DNA of 59,530 nucleotides. Source: a virus. A program made the translations under genes and the position numbers. The notes beneath the pieces were generated by a model. That model was not told the DNA's origin. It searched no databases and saw only the letters and a list, made by a program, of their open reading frames with translations. Location: IMG/VR virus record IMGVR_UViG_3300030110_001912, positions 1-59,530 of that record. One strand, 5' to 3'. Positions 58,255 to 59,530 of the stretch are shown here, in pieces (the first letter of the stretch is position 1; every line of letters begins with the position of its first letter).

Positions 58255-59058
58255 ATGACACCACTAATACCTATAGCAGCTGGAGTAGGCAGTTTTTTGC
58301 TAGCAAAAGCTAGTGGAGCTAGTAACCGAGACTCATTAATTGCAGGCGGAATAGGTGCATTAGGTGCATATGGATTAGCTGGTGGTCAATTTGGAACTGG
58401 TAAGGCATTATTTACAGGAGCAGATGCAGCCACAAAAGGTGGTTTGTTAAATATTGGAGCACAAGGAACAGGTTTAGCGATAGGAGCTGGAGTTGGAGCA
58501 GGCACTTTATATTCTGGTTTAACTGCACCAGATGCTCCACCAGTAGATATGTCAGGACAACAATTTACAACAAACTTTGAAGGTGTAGCACCAGAAGCTT
58601 ATAAGAGAGCTACAGAAAATTTACAAGGTATTACTCAACGAGCCTCTTACGCACCAGATCCTTCACAACAAGGTGCAGTGCAACCAAGTGTATATGATTT
58701 TACTAATCAAGAAATGTATCGTGCAAAAGAAGGTGGATTAGCAGAAATTAAAAGATTTAGAGAAGGTGGTGTAAATTACCTTCCTAGTAAAATTGATCAC
58801 GATGAAGGAGATGTTAATAATTATGTTAGAGCTACTGGATATGTAGAAGATGGAAGTGGCAATGGGGACAAAGATAAAGATACTATGCTTGCACAGTTAG
58901 CTGACGGAGAGTTTGTTAGTAGAGCTGATGCAATATTAGGAGCTGGAATTATGGAAGGAGCCAACCCAGAGGATTTTAAAGAGATGCGTAGGATGGGTGC
59001 TAAATTTTTTTATAAACAACAAGATCAGTTTAAAAGGATTTATGACATTACATCATGA
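58255..59058 (+). CDS. Putative internal virion / ejection protein
   Basis: A 267-residue protein with AAGGAG upstream. The N-terminal 95 residues are a Gly/Ala-rich hydrophobic sequence (GIGALGAYGLAGGQFGTGKA) suitable for membrane insertion; the C-terminal half is polar, ending TMLAQLADGEFVSRADAILG, then GAGIMEGANPEDFKEMRRMG. This ADGEFVxxAxAVxGxG...GA...MYxLM-type C-terminus is common in marine podovirus ejection proteins. First gene of the ejection series that continues at the left end of the window. Confidence 0.65.
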   Translation: MTPLIPIAAGVGSFLLAKASGASNRDSLIAGGIGALGAYGLAGGQFGTGKALFTGADAATKGGLLNIGAQGTGLAIGAGVGAGTLYSGLTAPDAPPVDMSGQQFTTNFEGVAPEAYKRATENLQGITQRASYAPDPSQQGAVQPSVYDFTNQEMYRAKEGGLAEIKRFREGGVNYLPSKIDHDEGDVNNYVRATGYVEDGSGNGDKDKDTMLAQLADGEFVSRADAILGAGIMEGANPEDFKEMRRMGAKFFYKQQDQFKRIYDITS

Positions 59059-59468
59059 TACAAATACTCTCTTTAGATGCAGATGTATATTGGGGTGAAG
59101 CTTCTGTAAAAATAAAAGATGCAATAGATTTAAGCAACGGTAGACATACTTTAGAGACTACATTAGAAAAGATTAAATCTGGGCAAATGAAATTATGGGG
59201 TGTAGTTTATGGTGATATTTTGTTAAGTGTTTTTGTTACTCAACGTACTTTATACCCTAATAAACAAGTTTTATCTATTTTATTTTGTGGTGGTAAATCA
59301 GTAATAAGATATATAAAAAAAATAGAATCATTTTTTAAAAATGAAGCAGTAGTAAGTGGTTGCAAAGGAGTAGAAATAATTGGAAGAAAAGGTTGGGCAA
59401 AGGTTATAAAAAAAAACAAAAATTTAAAGTTTGAAGATAAAGGGATTTTTTATGAAATGGATACTTAA
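59055..59468 (+). CDS. GNAT-like protein in the internal-virion operon
   Basis: A 137-residue protein (MIQILSLDADVYWGEASVKI). It has a GNAT-like arrangement: LWGVVYGDILLSVFVTQRT, QVLSILFCGGKSVIRYIKKI and CKGVEIIGRKGWAKVIKKNK followed by FEDKGIFYEM. In podoviruses a small GNAT-like protein often sits here, for example near internal virion protein A of T7-like phages. The acyl-CoA loop is not clearly conserved, so it may be structural. It overlaps the ejection protein gene by four bases and continues across the window junction into the gene at 57. Confidence 0.5.
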   Translation: MIQILSLDADVYWGEASVKIKDAIDLSNGRHTLETTLEKIKSGQMKLWGVVYGDILLSVFVTQRTLYPNKQVLSILFCGGKSVIRYIKKIESFFKNEAVVSGCKGVEIIGRKGWAKVIKKNKNLKFEDKGIFYEMDT

Positions 59469-59530
59469 ATTACTACCAAATAAATTTAAAGTAAAGTTAT
59501 ATAGTGATTTATACAATGATATAGCTACCA
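59396..59530. repeat. Right copy of terminal overlap repeat
   Basis: Matches bases 1-135 except for C at 59473 in place of T at 78. Together the two copies show that the window spans one full genome circle of about 59,395 bp plus 135 redundant bases. Confidence 0.95.
59452..59530 (+). CDS. 5' end of internal virion protein gene (partial)
   Basis: The first 26 codons of the gene complete at 57-1142, present again in the terminal overlap. The single base difference at 59473 is synonymous (TTA to CTA, Leu). Not a separate gene. Confidence 0.85.
   Translation, partial: MKWILKLLPNKFKVKLYSDLYNDIAT

Noticed and set aside
1-59530. tRNA genes, CRISPR arrays, integrase and attachment sites
   Set aside because: No cloverleaf, no spaced direct repeats of CRISPR type, and no tyrosine or serine recombinase motif was seen by eye. 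The short GGTTCGA strings near 29108 and 29773 are inside coding genes.

Overview
The window is an almost complete genome of a tailed double-stranded DNA phage, most likely a marine podovirus with P22-type virion architecture. It is strongly AT-rich and densely packed, with many stop/start overlaps (TAATG, ATGA). The gene set (P22-like portal, large terminase, scaffold, coat, head-completion and gp10-like hub proteins, very large internal virion proteins, no tape measure, no integrase, no tRNA found) fits uncultured marine phages of AT-rich alphaproteobacteria such as SAR11. The host is inference only. The first 135 bases recur as the last 135 with one synonymous difference, so the molecule is circular or circularly permuted with a unit of about 59,395 bp, and the window start is arbitrary, inside the virion-protein operon.

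Layout: 57-10563 large internal virion/ejection proteins, including a 1500-aa protein with a C-terminal methyltransferase-like domain; 10594-11615 two late small genes ending in a bidirectional terminator; 11648-14964 a minus-strand early block (small proteins, SNF2-like helicase, ArdC-like metallopeptidase); 15004-15151 a divergent promoter region; 15152-26511 the plus-strand replication and DNA-metabolism block (SSB-like protein, archaeo-eukaryotic-type primase, UvrD-like helicase, many tiny genes, 2OG oxygenase, family A DNA polymerase, RHH-like protein, cytosine methyltransferase with a conserved out-of-frame ORF inside it, asparagine-synthase-like PP-loop protein); 26512-27431 GNAT-like protein and small terminase on the minus strand; 27432-27763 a noncoding region with five TTTCCYAAA iterons; 27764-29189 small genes and a PD-(D/E)XK nuclease; 29411-39542 packaging and head genes mixed with a methyltransferase, holin, MT-A70 methylase and GroES-like protein; 39734-40236 two small genes; 40391-55941 virion decoration, lysis, head completion, tail fibre and hub genes with interspersed 2OG oxygenases; 55992-58216 SET-domain protein and two glycosyltransferases; 58255-59468 ejection proteins joining the left end.

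How the parts work together: early genes flank the 15.0-15.15 kb divergent promoters. The primase, SSB-like protein, UvrD and SNF2 helicases and PolA form a compact replisome, with ArdC-like, cytosine and adenine methylase genes plausibly protecting phage DNA. TerS/TerL and the portal package the DNA by a probable headful mechanism. Late genes build a short-tailed particle with several ejection proteins.

The features most worth a second look are the overprinted ORF within the cytosine methyltransferase gene, seven divergent 2OG-Fe(II) oxygenase-like genes, a SET/glycosyltransferase cassette, the iteron cluster, recurring intergenic motifs, and several genes that have a -10-like box where a leaderless transcript would need it. 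Functions given are from motif recognition in the translated sequence; no database search was run.
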